A stretch of DNA of 64,000 bases from Synechococcus sp. CBW1107 (GCF_015841355.1 NZ_CP064908.1:1860001-1924000); one strand, 5' to 3'; numbered from the stretch's first letter, positions 38,472 through 46,843 are shown. The notes: generated by a model not told the origin, from the sequence alone. Numbers and translations are program-made.

Positions 38472-39185
38472 ATGAACCACCGCCTGGTTGCAACGTTTGG
38501 CGGACTGCTTCAGGTTGGCCTTCTCCAGGCCGTGTTGATGGTGCCAGCCGCCCCGAGTCATGCGGCGGCCTTCGAGCAGGCCACCATCAAGCGGCTTGTC
38601 GATGGTCGTGAGGTCTACATCGACGGCAAGGCCGCCCGGGTGAATGAAGTGGCCCGTTCCGGCCAGCAGGTGCGCACCGGCAAGAGTCGCGCTGAGCTTC
38701 TGTTTGATGCCCGCGCCACGGGCTTCCTGGGTCGCTCGAGCGTGATCACCCTTGGCAATGCCTGCTTCCGCCTCAGCAAGGGCGCGGTGCTGGTGAGTGG
38801 ACCCCAGAAGGCCTGTCTCGGCACCAAAGTGCTGGGGGTGAAAGGCACCACCTATGTCCTCACCCGCGCCGATGACGGACTGTTCGACTTCGTGGTGCTG
38901 GAGGGGCAGGGGTATGTGGGCCCTGAAGATGGTTACGAGGAGAAGCAGGACTCCACCACCTCCGGTTCAGCAGCGGGTGCGGCCGGGGATCCCTCGGGCA
39001 ACACCACCTATGTCTGCCGCTGTGAAGTGGCCCGCTTCACCGCCGACGGCGAATTCGTCAGCCAGGGCAAGCTCAGCCGCAGCCAGTACCAGGCTCTGCT
39101 GAGCCTGCACACCTCCGGTCAGAGTCAGCTGGGCAAGAGCGCCGAGATCAAGGACGCCTTCTCGGAGTGCTACAGCGGCAGCTGA
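38472..39185 (+). CDS. FecR-domain exported protein, operon partner of cyclase
   Basis: A 237-residue protein with a signal peptide (about 1-33, ending VPAAPSHAAA) and a FecR-like domain (about 40-140): IKRLVDGREVYIDGKAARVNEV, GKSRAELLFDARATGFLGRS, CFRLSKGAVLVSG and LGVKGTTYVLTR. The C-terminus has several Cys (CRCEVARF, ECYSGS). It is exported, so it could sense or modulate the extracytoplasmic CHASE2 part of the cyclase directly upstream. It is a clear paralogue of the FecR protein starting at 62788. Confidence 0.85.
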   Translation: MNHRLVATFGGLLQVGLLQAVLMVPAAPSHAAAFEQATIKRLVDGREVYIDGKAARVNEVARSGQQVRTGKSRAELLFDARATGFLGRSSVITLGNACFRLSKGAVLVSGPQKACLGTKVLGVKGTTYVLTRADDGLFDFVVLEGQGYVGPEDGYEEKQDSTTSGSAAGAAGDPSGNTTYVCRCEVARFTADGEFVSQGKLSRSQYQALLSLHTSGQSQLGKSAEIKDAFSECYSGS

Positions 39186-39199
39186 GCCTTCTCCAGGCC

Positions 39200-40678
39200 T
39201 CAAAGAGTCAGGGTCTCGAACAACTGCTTCATGCGCTTGAGCAGCTGATTCTCATGCTGCTTCACCTTCTCCCTCTCCATCCCTTCCAGCTCGCCGCGGC
39301 GTTTGCTCACCAGGTGGGCCATCCGGTCCATCAGCGGCGGGTTCTCAATCAGCAAGGGACCCAGGCTGGTGCGTGAGACCTCCAGCAGAAGGCATTCCTC
39401 CAGTGCCCGGACGGTGGCACTGCGCCGGTTGCCGGCGAGCATCGACATCTCACCGAAGACATCGCCGGGTTTCAGGCAGGCCACCCGGAAGGGCTCCTCC
39501 TCCTCCTGGTCCTTCAGCACCTCGACCATGCCCTGAACAACCTGGAACAGGGAATCACCTCGGTTGCCCTCGCGCACCACAACTTCCCCCGGCGCAAACC
39601 GCAGGCAGCGGGTGGTCCTGGCCAGCTGGATCATTTCCTCCTCGCTGAGGTCCCCGAAGAGCGGGTTGCGGCTGAGCAGAGCGCGCCGTTGGTCAAGGCC
39701 GCGCTGGTCGGGATGCCCTGCATCAAGGACGGTCCGTTTCTCCCGGAGTTCACGCACCGGATAGGGGACGCTCTGGCCGGTCCGCTCCAGGCTGAACCAG
39801 ATCTGCTCCAGCAGTTCACTGCGCAGGTCGAGCATGTCACCGAGATTGCCCGGGGGCTGGAAAGCGATGATGTCGTAGGTGATGGCACTGTCGGCGAAGG
39901 CCTGCACCCGCACGGCAGGAGAGGGATTCTCCAGCACACGAGGATGTTTATGGAGCACCTCCAGCAGCAAGTGCCGGGCCCTGGAGGGGGGCAGGGTGTA
40001 ATCGAGGCCGATGCTGAAGCGGTTGCCCATCGCACCAAAGGCCACGTAGTTGCGCACCACAACTTCGGTGACCTTGGTGTTCGGCACCACCACCAGTGCA
40101 CCGGTGACATCCTTCAGGCAGGTGTCACGCCAGTTGATCGACACCACCACGCCCAGGGTGCCATCTCCCAGATCGAGGAAATCTCCCACGGAAAAGACAT
40201 CATCGAACTGGAGTTCCAGGCCCGCAAAGAGGTCTTTGAGCGGCTCCTGGGCGGCCAGACCCAGCATGGCGGTGAGCACGGCCGAGGTGGTGACCAGGCT
40301 GACCAGATTGAAGCGGGCCTGCTCCTGCACCACGATCACCGTGGCCACGATGCCTCCACCCAGCATCAACAACTGCAGCAGAATCTGGGCAGGTTCTTTC
40401 CTCAGACGCAGGGCTGCCGGAAGTTCGAGAAACCCCCAGAGAGCGAGGCGGATGCCCAGGTAACTGAACATCAACTCGTCGATGGTGGAGATCCAGGCCC
40501 GGTAGTGAGCGGGCAGGAGGATCAGCGGCAGGGTGCGCACCACCGCCCAGCTCAGAATCGCCAGGGCCGCCAGCTGAATCGGCAGCTTCGGCAGGCGCAG
40601 GCGCCGGATCAGGAGCTGCAGGGGCAGCAGCAGGACCATCGTCACGATGGCTGTGAGCCACACCTCCAGCAACAGCAT
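39200..40678 (-). CDS. MscS-type channel with cNMP-binding domain
   Basis: A 492-residue inner-membrane channel. Four to five hydrophobic helices are followed by the MscS pore and beta domain (about 150-330: TAMLGLAAQEPLKDLFAGL, FSVGDFLDLGDGTLGVVVSINWRDT-type, VVVPNTKVTEVVVRNY). Residues about 345-465 are a cNMP-binding domain with cassette VFGEMSMLAGNRRSATVRAL, retaining Glu and Arg. It is therefore a candidate cyclic-nucleotide-gated mechanosensitive channel, a class known in cyanobacteria. It converges on the FecR gene with 14 bp between. Confidence 0.9.
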   Translation of the reverse strand: MLLLEVWLTAIVTMVLLLPLQLLIRRLRLPKLPIQLAALAILSWAVVRTLPLILLPAHYRAWISTIDELMFSYLGIRLALWGFLELPAALRLRKEPAQILLQLLMLGGGIVATVIVVQEQARFNLVSLVTTSAVLTAMLGLAAQEPLKDLFAGLELQFDDVFSVGDFLDLGDGTLGVVVSINWRDTCLKDVTGALVVVPNTKVTEVVVRNYVAFGAMGNRFSIGLDYTLPPSRARHLLLEVLHKHPRVLENPSPAVRVQAFADSAITYDIIAFQPPGNLGDMLDLRSELLEQIWFSLERTGQSVPYPVRELREKRTVLDAGHPDQRGLDQRRALLSRNPLFGDLSEEEMIQLARTTRCLRFAPGEVVVREGNRGDSLFQVVQGMVEVLKDQEEEEPFRVACLKPGDVFGEMSMLAGNRRSATVRALEECLLLEVSRTSLGPLLIENPPLMDRMAHLVSKRRGELEGMEREKVKQHENQLLKRMKQLFETLTL

Positions 40679-40753
40679 CCTGAAGTTCAGCGCTCAATGG
40701 GACGCAGAGCATCCGGGCATGGCCGGGAGAGCCCGCACAGCAGGATAGAGGCG

Positions 40754-41506
40754 ATGGCCGTTCGCCCTGCCGTCACTGCCGTTCTTCGCCTCCGTCAGCC
40801 CATGGTTCACCCTGGTCGCGCCGCAGGGGTATGGCCCCTGGCCTTGCTCCTGCTCCAGATGACCCCGCCGGTGAAGGCTCAGCAGGTGCAGTTGCGCTGT
40901 GATGGCACTCTGCTCGAAGCCCGGGGCAGTGCCGAGCAGAAGCGCACGATCAACGTTCTCCGGGTGTCCCTGGCGCTCTCAGCGGAGGCGGCCACGGCGG
41001 ATGGAGCCCTGGGCGAGCTGCAGCGGCGGCTGGCACTGGTGCGCCAGGCTCTGCAGCGCCTTCAGGTGAGGGAGCTGGTGGTGAGTTCACCGTCCAGCTG
41101 GGAGCGGCCCGCAAGCCCGAAGCGCCCGGCGGCCGTGGAGGCCAATCTTCAGGTGAGCGGTGAACTCGCCCCGGCCCGGCTGCAGGCTCTGGTACGGGAG
41201 GTGGGGGCGCTGCCCGGCGTCCGCCTCAATCCGGTATCACCCAGGGCCGACCAGGCCGGAGATGCCGCCGTGCGCCGCCAGTTGCTGCGGCTGGCTTATC
41301 AGGATGCGCTGCTTCAGGCCAGGCAGCTGGCCGAGGCCATCGGCCTGGGCATGCCAACACCCCTGGAGGTGCAGATCGACGGCGGATTCCGGCCGATGCT
41401 GGCCAAAGGCATGGTGGCCGATGCCGCTCCCCCACCCTTCGAGGCGGGCGAGTTGCCTCCTCCGATGGATCGGCTCGACATGCAGGTGCGCTTCTGTGCC
41501 CGTTGA
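40754..41506 (+). CDS. SIMPL-domain (DUF541) exported protein
   Basis: A 250-residue protein from the ATG at 40754. A signal peptide (about 1-45, ending LLLQMTPPVKAQQ) precedes a SIMPL/DUF541-like domain. Typical pieces are LEARGSAEQKRTINVLRVSLALSAEA, LQVSGELAPARLQALVREV and AYQDALLQARQLAEAIGLGM. Family members are periplasmic or outer-membrane proteins of unknown activity. It is divergent from the MscS-cNBD gene across 75 bp. Confidence 0.78.
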   Translation: MAVRPAVTAVLRLRQPMVHPGRAAGVWPLALLLLQMTPPVKAQQVQLRCDGTLLEARGSAEQKRTINVLRVSLALSAEAATADGALGELQRRLALVRQALQRLQVRELVVSSPSSWERPASPKRPAAVEANLQVSGELAPARLQALVREVGALPGVRLNPVSPRADQAGDAAVRRQLLRLAYQDALLQARQLAEAIGLGMPTPLEVQIDGGFRPMLAKGMVADAAPPPFEAGELPPPMDRLDMQVRFCAR

Positions 41507-41597
41507 ACCGGGACCCTGTCTCCAGGTTCCATGGTGACCGATCACTCCGCAGGGCGGGACCCTGAGGCGGCAAGCTGGTACTGAGCTGATCTTTCCC

Positions 41598-41987
41598 ATG
41601 GCATCGGATGGCGCCCAGGCCATGTCTGGTCTCGGGCTTTTCGCCTTGCTGGCCATGGGCCACTTCGTTGCCGACTTCGGCCTCCAGAGTGATCGGATGG
41701 CCGTGGAGAAATGTCCGGGGAAGGATCACACCCTTTCCTGGCCCTGGTGGCTGCTCGCCCATTCCGGCATTCATGCCTTCATCGTCACCTGGCTCACGGG
41801 AGTGGTCTGGCTCGGTCTGGCCGAGTGGGGGATTCACGCCCTGATCGATTACGGCAAGTGCCGCCACCGCTATGGGCTTGGGGTGGATCAATTGCTGCAC
41901 ATGGCCTGCAAGCTGATCTGGGTGCTGATTCTGGTGATCCTCGCGCCTGTGGGCTCCGGTGGGTTGCTGCAGGCTTTCCCCCGCTGA
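41598..41987 (+). CDS. DUF3307-type small membrane protein
   Basis: A 129-residue membrane protein. The segment LLAMGHFVADFGLQSDRMAVEKC with the following HTLSWPWWLLAHSGIHAFIV matches the DUF3307 pattern, which has conserved H-x-x-x-D and D-x-x-K residues in membrane helices. A later element has GIHALIDYGKCRHRYGLGVDQLLHM. Function unknown. It converges with the cNMP-binding-fold gene, 7 bp away. Confidence 0.75.
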   Translation: MASDGAQAMSGLGLFALLAMGHFVADFGLQSDRMAVEKCPGKDHTLSWPWWLLAHSGIHAFIVTWLTGVVWLGLAEWGIHALIDYGKCRHRYGLGVDQLLHMACKLIWVLILVILAPVGSGGLLQAFPR

Positions 41988-41994
41988 GCGGGGA

Positions 41995-42585
41995 TCAGCC
42001 TGTGGAGTCCGGTGTTGGGCCTGAGCGTCCCTGGCCGATCACCAGCAACCGATCCATCGCCTTGCTCAGGCAGTAATTGAGGGGTTTGAACTCCGACTCC
42101 AGCCGGTTCAGTTGATCGGTGTCGCCCCGCTCGCTGGCGGCGATGCCATCGAGCAGCAGGCCGATCACCTCATTGCTGCGCATGCAGCGCTGGCTCACCA
42201 GCGCCAGCATCTCCATGGCCAGGTCGATATCGAAAAGCAGGGTCTTGAGGAAGTTGTCAACGCTCACCTCCACCAGCTCGGCGGGGCCCTCCACAACCCG
42301 CACATCCGCGGAGTGCTGGCCTGAGCCGAACAGACCCATCTCCCCCAGCAATTCCTCGGCCTCGATCACCGCGAGGGTGTGGGGTTCGGGCTCGGTGAGG
42401 CGGATCTGAATCGCCACCTTCCCTTTGGTGAGCAGCATCAGGCTGTCGGCCGGAGCTCCCTGGCTCATCACCAGATCGCCGCTGGCGGCCTGGCGGATCA
42501 CCGGTGCCAGTTCGTCGTGGTGGATGTCCAGCAGCAGTTTCATCCGCTCCCTCACCACCTTCAACTGCGGTTCGTCGCCCCACAT
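41995..42585 (-). CDS. stand-alone cNMP-binding-fold protein
   Basis: A 196-residue protein with a cyclic-nucleotide-binding fold at about 25-140: VIRQAASGDLVMSQGAPADSLMLLTKGKV and the cassette LLGEMGLFGSGQHSADVRVV. The Glu of the cassette is kept but the Arg position reads His, so ligand binding may be altered. No helix-turn-helix is visible, so it is not a CRP-type factor. A good ribosome-binding site (GAGAGGAG) precedes the ATG. It lies 12 bp downstream of speA on the same strand and is likely co-transcribed with it. Confidence 0.8.
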   Translation of the reverse strand: MWGDEPQLKVVRERMKLLLDIHHDELAPVIRQAASGDLVMSQGAPADSLMLLTKGKVAIQIRLTEPEPHTLAVIEAEELLGEMGLFGSGQHSADVRVVEGPAELVEVSVDNFLKTLLFDIDLAMEMLALVSQRCMRSNEVIGLLLDGIAASERGDTDQLNRLESEFKPLNYCLSKAMDRLLVIGQGRSGPTPDSTG

Positions 42586-42597
42586 GGATCGCTCCTC

Positions 42598-44583
42598 TCA
42601 GGTCTGCAGGTAGGTGCTCTGGCGGAGGCTGTTCTGCAGATGGGCCATCAGCCGGCCGGCGTCGGGCACCGTGAGGGTGCCGCGGTGAATGGCAGCCTCG
42701 CTGGCCACCCGCAGGCGCTCGAGCAGGGTCTCGGGGTCGTGTTCCATCGCTTTGAGCACCTCCGCGTTGCTGTTGCCCCGCACCACATGGTCGACCCGGT
42801 AGCGGCCATTGGCACCCAGACGGATATGGACTGCATTGGTGCTGCCGAACAGGTTGTGCAGGTTGCCCATCACTTCCTGGTAGGCGCCGCCGAGAAACAG
42901 GCCGATCCAGTAGGGCTCACCCTCCCGCAGCTCATGGAGTTCCAGCAGCGGTTTGGCCTGGCCGGGGCCGATGAAGCGGGCCAGCTTGCCGTCGGAATCG
43001 CAGGTGAGATCAGCGAAGCTGCCCAGACGGCTGGGGCGCTCATCGAGCCGGTGGATGGGCATCACCGGGAAGAGCTGATCGATGGCCCAGGTGTCGGGAG
43101 CGGAGCGGAAGATCGAGAGGTTGGCGTAGTAAGTGCCCGCCAGGGAGGCCTGCAGCGCCTTGAGGTCGTCGGGGATGGGGGTGGCCGCGCTCCAGCTCTC
43201 CAGCTGCGTGGCGATCGCCTGGCAGCAGGCCCAGTAGAGCTGCTCGGCCGCTCCCCGCTCGGTGAGGCTGAGGTAGCCCAGCCGGAAGGCGGAGAGGGCG
43301 TCCTGCTTGAACTTGATCGCGTCGTTCCAGCTCTCCTGCAGGTGGTCGACCTGGCCAGGTGCATCGAGGGCGGTGGCCTGGATCGTCGCCAGGGTGTCGC
43401 GCAGGTTGCGCACGATCAGCGGCTCCTCCGCCTGGAGCGCCGGCTCCTCCCCCTGCACCCCACCGGTGCCGAGCACATCAAAGACCAGCACGCTGAAGTG
43501 GCTGGCGATCGCCCGACCGCTCTCGCTCACCAGGGTGGGCAGCGGCACCGAGCGGGGCTCGCAGCATTCCCGCACCGTGGCCACCACGTCGTTGGCGTAG
43601 TTCTGCAGGGAGTAGTTGGTGGAGGCGGCGCTGGCGGTGCGGCTGCCGTCGTAGTCGATCCCCAGGCCACCGCCCACATCGAGATAGCCCATCGGTGCCC
43701 CCAGTTCGGCCAGTTGCACGTAGATCTGACCCGCCTCCTGCAGGGCGTCCTTGAGCACGGCGATGTCGTTGATCTGGCTGCCCACGTGGAAGTGCAGCAG
43801 GCGCAGCTCGCTGAGCAGATCGGCCTGGCGCAGGGCCTCCACCGTGGCCAGCAGATCCGGCACCGACAGCCCGAACTTGGCGCGCTCCCCCACCGAGCTG
43901 CCCCAGCGGCCACTGCTGCGGCTCGAAAGCTTGGCGCGCACACCGATCAGCGGCGCCGCCCCCAGCTCGCGGCTGGCGCTGATGATCCGCCCCACCTCGT
44001 CGGCTTGCTCGATCACCACCACGGGTTGGCGGCCCAGCCGGCGGGCCAGGATCGCCGTTTCGATGTAGCGCTGGTCCTTGTAGCCGTTGCAGATCAGCAG
44101 GGCTTCGGGATCGTCCACCAGGGAGAGGGCGATCAGCAGCTCGGCCTTGCTGCCGGCCTCCAGGCCGAAATGCCACTGGCGGCCGCTCTCCACCAGCTGC
44201 TCCACCACGTGGCGCTGCTGGTTGCATTTCACCGGAAAGACGCCCTGATAGCGGCCGGCGTAGCCGTACTGGGCGATGGCCCGCTCAAAGGCGGCATGGA
44301 GCCGCTCCAGCCGGTCTTCGAGGATGTCGTCGAAGCGGATCAGCAACGGCAGGCTCAGATCCCGCCCCTGCAGGCCCTGCACCAGCTCCACCAGATCCAG
44401 GCAGCCGCCCCGCTCCCCCCGCGGCTGCACCATCACGTGGCCGCGGGCGTTCAGGGTGAAATAGGGATCCCCCCAGCCATCGAGGCCGTAGAGCCGGCTG
44501 CTGTCGGCCAAGCTCCAGGCCGAGGGCGGTGGAGCGCTGGTGCCATCGGCCCGTTCAGGCTTGGGGGGATTGGCGACCACCAT
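42598..44583 (-). CDS. speA: biosynthetic arginine decarboxylase
   Basis: A PLP enzyme of about 661 residues making agmatine from arginine for polyamine synthesis. The PLP Lys lies in QGVFPVKCNQQRHVVEQL, and later blocks are LLHFHVGSQINDI, YLDVGGGLGIDYDGS and LVSESGRAIASHFSVLVFDV. The C-terminal catalytic Cys region is within LGGAYQEVMGNLHNLFGSTNA. The ATG at 44583 is chosen; an in-frame TTG at 44604 would add 7 residues. It appears to head a two-gene operon with the cNMP-binding-fold protein. Confidence 0.95.
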   Translation of the reverse strand: MVVANPPKPERADGTSAPPPSAWSLADSSRLYGLDGWGDPYFTLNARGHVMVQPRGERGGCLDLVELVQGLQGRDLSLPLLIRFDDILEDRLERLHAAFERAIAQYGYAGRYQGVFPVKCNQQRHVVEQLVESGRQWHFGLEAGSKAELLIALSLVDDPEALLICNGYKDQRYIETAILARRLGRQPVVVIEQADEVGRIISASRELGAAPLIGVRAKLSSRSSGRWGSSVGERAKFGLSVPDLLATVEALRQADLLSELRLLHFHVGSQINDIAVLKDALQEAGQIYVQLAELGAPMGYLDVGGGLGIDYDGSRTASAASTNYSLQNYANDVVATVRECCEPRSVPLPTLVSESGRAIASHFSVLVFDVLGTGGVQGEEPALQAEEPLIVRNLRDTLATIQATALDAPGQVDHLQESWNDAIKFKQDALSAFRLGYLSLTERGAAEQLYWACCQAIATQLESWSAATPIPDDLKALQASLAGTYYANLSIFRSAPDTWAIDQLFPVMPIHRLDERPSRLGSFADLTCDSDGKLARFIGPGQAKPLLELHELREGEPYWIGLFLGGAYQEVMGNLHNLFGSTNAVHIRLGANGRYRVDHVVRGNSNAEVLKAMEHDPETLLERLRVASEAAIHRGTLTVPDAGRLMAHLQNSLRQSTYLQT

Positions 44584-44659
44584 CGGAGCCGAATGCGGCG
44601 ACAAGGCTGACGTAGAAATCTAGTGGTTTCGCTTGAGGGGTCCAGCTGGCAACCATGGC

Positions 44660-44674
44660 ACCCTATCGATGGGT
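44660..44674. promoter_or_regulatory. near-palindromic operator candidate
   Basis: The sequence ACCCTATCGATGGGT followed by GA lies about 80 bp upstream of the first exported-protein gene. It matches the perfect 16-bp palindrome at 54296-54311 except for one missing A. Both lie upstream of genes encoding related proteins, so a shared repressor or activator site is likely. Confidence 0.5.
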
Positions 44675-44752
44675 GAAATTCCGTGTTGCGGGCCCTGATC
44701 GTGATTCAACTATGGAATGGCTTCATATGATCTGACAGTATGCTGAGTTCTT

Positions 44753-45403
44753 GTGGGAAAGCAGATTTTTGATTGGTCAGCTTCAGGCACGGTATCACCT
44801 CGAACGTTTGCTTGGCTGAGCTGTCTTGCGCTTGCCGGATGGATGTTCAGTGGCTTTACGGCTGTGGCCCAATCGCTGCAAACCACCCAGACGTCCACCA
44901 TTGGCTCGGTCGTGAACTACGACAACAACTGGGCTCAGACCTTCTCTGTAACGGGTGGGGAGCTCACCACAACCAATGGTTCTGCACAGATCCAGCCCTT
45001 CGCCAAAGTGGAAGGCTCGGATCACCTGAGATTTCCGAACTCGGGTACAGCCGAGTTCAAGGCGTCGGTGACGAACCTCAGCGACGAGGGAGGCTACACC
45101 AGTGGCAATGCCCAAATTAGCGGACTATCCATTAACAGTGTGGTATTGAATCCTTCGAGCCAAAACGGCGTTCCTGCGATCGTGATTCTCACAAGCAGCC
45201 CAAACGTGGGGGCTGGCTTGCAATCACCCTGCATCGAAGGCACGATAGCTGACAGCAGTTGTCCCACCGCCACCAGCCCCACGCCTTTGGCTGAAAGTGT
45301 GCCCACAGGCGCCAGCATCATCGGCGACAACATCGGCACTGAGAGCATTCAGGTTACCGGCACGCAGAGCACTTCCATCACTAATTCACTCACCGTGTTC
45401 TGA
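44753..45403 (+). CDS. exported protein A of a four-gene unknown operon
   Basis: A 216-residue protein with a signal peptide (hydrophobic about 20-40, ending SGFTAVAQS). The mature part is Ser/Thr/Asn-rich with many predicted beta strands and one Cys pair (SPCIEGT, DSSCPT). The C-terminal segment TGASIIGDNIG through ITNSLTVF ends in Phe. The same layout, GASI..EN.G....TG....NSLT.F, and an earlier VVLN.SS..G element recur in the minus-strand protein at 53580-54197, so the two are paralogues. The start is a GTG; no stronger start is seen. No known family was recognised. The next gene overlaps its stop (TGATG). Confidence 0.72.
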   Translation: MGKQIFDWSASGTVSPRTFAWLSCLALAGWMFSGFTAVAQSLQTTQTSTIGSVVNYDNNWAQTFSVTGGELTTTNGSAQIQPFAKVEGSDHLRFPNSGTAEFKASVTNLSDEGGYTSGNAQISGLSINSVVLNPSSQNGVPAIVILTSSPNVGAGLQSPCIEGTIADSSCPTATSPTPLAESVPTGASIIGDNIGTESIQVTGTQSTSITNSLTVF

Positions 45404-45954
45404 TGAGACGCCGCAGGCTCCAGCTACACAAATCCCAGGCACGCGTCCTGTTTCAGAGAATGGGCCTCTGCCTGATGGGGCTGCTTCCGCTGGCCTGCCT
45501 GCCTGCCGCCTTCGCTCAGAGTGCCACAGTCACGGACGTGCGGGTCACCGGCGTGAATGCCAGCTTCGCCAATGGGGGGGGCTTCACGATTGTCAGTGAT
45601 GGCAGCCTCTCCTATGGCGGCCCCCTCAACGCGATCCGTTCATCCGATCCCCCCAGCCTGCGCATCGTGCTGAACGGAGAGGAGCTGCTCAATGGCGTGC
45701 CTGCTCCCGTGGCCGAAGCGCTTCCCCTGGGCACCGTGCGCTCGAATGTACTGAGCCCCGAACTGCAGGATGCGAAGCTGAATCTGGATCAATCACCGGC
45801 GGCGGTGGTGCTCGGCATCGGCGGCACGGTAGCCACCTACACGGCGGCTGGGGCTACGGTCCAGACGCAACGAATTGAATCAGTGGGGGGTCAAGCATTG
45901 AGCATCTTCCCCGATCTGCTGCCTAGTGTGTTCAACCGTGGGGTGCTGCGATGA
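45403..45954 (+). CDS. exported protein B of the unknown operon
   Basis: A 183-residue protein with a twin-basic N-terminus (MRRRRLQLHK) and a signal sequence ending LPAAFAQS (about residue 40). The mature region is Gly/Ser/Ala-rich with likely beta strands (TVTDVRVTGVNASFANGGGF, AAVVLGIGGTVATYTAAG). No cysteines and no known domain were found. It is coupled by overlap to genes on both sides (TGATG before, ATGA after). Confidence 0.68.
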   Translation: MRRRRLQLHKSQARVLFQRMGLCLMGLLPLACLPAAFAQSATVTDVRVTGVNASFANGGGFTIVSDGSLSYGGPLNAIRSSDPPSLRIVLNGEELLNGVPAPVAEALPLGTVRSNVLSPELQDAKLNLDQSPAAVVLGIGGTVATYTAAGATVQTQRIESVGGQALSIFPDLLPSVFNRGVLR

Positions 45955-46430
45955 CCCAGGTTAAACGTTCGTTTCAGCTGGCCGGCAGCCTGCTTTTGCT
46001 GGCTGTCTCCTGCTGGCCGAGCAATGCCGCTGCCCAGATCACCGTGGGGTATCGCAATCCGATCTTCGTGAATCAGAGCCGCACGCGCGAACAGCGCCAA
46101 GGTGTACGGACCACTCGGCGCTTTGAGGTGTCTGGCATCAATGTCAAGCCGCTGGACGGCAGTTTGATCTACGACGAAGACACCATCTGGACGATCTCGG
46201 AACCTGGTAAGCCGTTCTCGCTCACCGTGCTGGATCAGAATCCACTGGTAGAAACCCGTCAGACCTCGATTCAGGCGGAAACCTCCCAGGCCGCTCGCAC
46301 GGAGCGGGTTTTTGTGCAGGTCACCGGCCCGGCGGCGGAAGCGCTGCGATCGCCCTTTGAGAATCAGCAGCGCCAAGAGGATCTGCTGCTTGGAGTTCCT
46401 CCCAGCCTGACCAGCGTCTTCGGCCCATGA
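45951..46430 (+). CDS. exported protein C of the unknown operon
   Basis: A 159-residue protein with a clear signal peptide (AGSLLLLAVSCWPSNAAAQ, cleavage near residue 28). The mature part begins ITVGYRNPIF and contains charged and Thr-rich stretches (SRTREQRQGVRTTRRFEVSG, VETRQTSIQAETSQAARTERVF). The C-terminus is PPSLTSVFGP. No known family. It overlaps the preceding and following genes by 4 bp. Confidence 0.68.
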   Translation: MTQVKRSFQLAGSLLLLAVSCWPSNAAAQITVGYRNPIFVNQSRTREQRQGVRTTRRFEVSGINVKPLDGSLIYDEDTIWTISEPGKPFSLTVLDQNPLVETRQTSIQAETSQAARTERVFVQVTGPAAEALRSPFENQQRQEDLLLGVPPSLTSVFGP

Positions 46431-46843
46431 TCCACTCCACGTTTTGCCGCCGGCTGCCGCCACAAGACCGGCCTCGCCTTCGCGGTTCTCTGCTGCTGTC
46501 TGGCCTGCTGGCCCTTCTGCCTGCGCTGTTGATCTTGCCAGCGTGGGGGCAGCGGGTTCCCAATATCACCGGCTGGAGTTTCAACTTTTCCTCCGGTCGT
46601 GGCGGCCAGAACCGCAGTACGGCCGGAGCACTGAGTAGCAGCGATGGTGTGCAGGTGGTGGTGGAGCCGGGCAACACCGAACTGATCCAACGTCCTGATG
46701 GCACGTTCGCCTATCGCATTCTGGATCCCAATCAAAAGTTCGGCTCTGCCTTGCAATCCCGAACCAGCAGTGAACAATCTCGAAGCAACACTTTTGGCAT
46801 TAGTGAATTCAGAGATTTTGGCTATTCGGTGTTCATTCCTTAA
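46427..46843 (+). CDS. exported protein D of the unknown operon
   Basis: A 138-residue protein with an N-terminal signal segment (LLLSGLLALLPALLILPAWGQ). The mature part is rich in Ser, Gly, Asn and Arg (WSFNFSSGRGGQNRSTAG) and ends DFGYSVFIP. No cysteine in the mature part and no recognised family. It is the last gene of the four. The downstream 98 bp lead to the convergent frameshifted methyltransferase. Confidence 0.65.
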   Translation: MIHSTFCRRLPPQDRPRLRGSLLLSGLLALLPALLILPAWGQRVPNITGWSFNFSSGRGGQNRSTAGALSSSDGVQVVVEPGNTELIQRPDGTFAYRILDPNQKFGSALQSRTSSEQSRSNTFGISEFRDFGYSVFIP

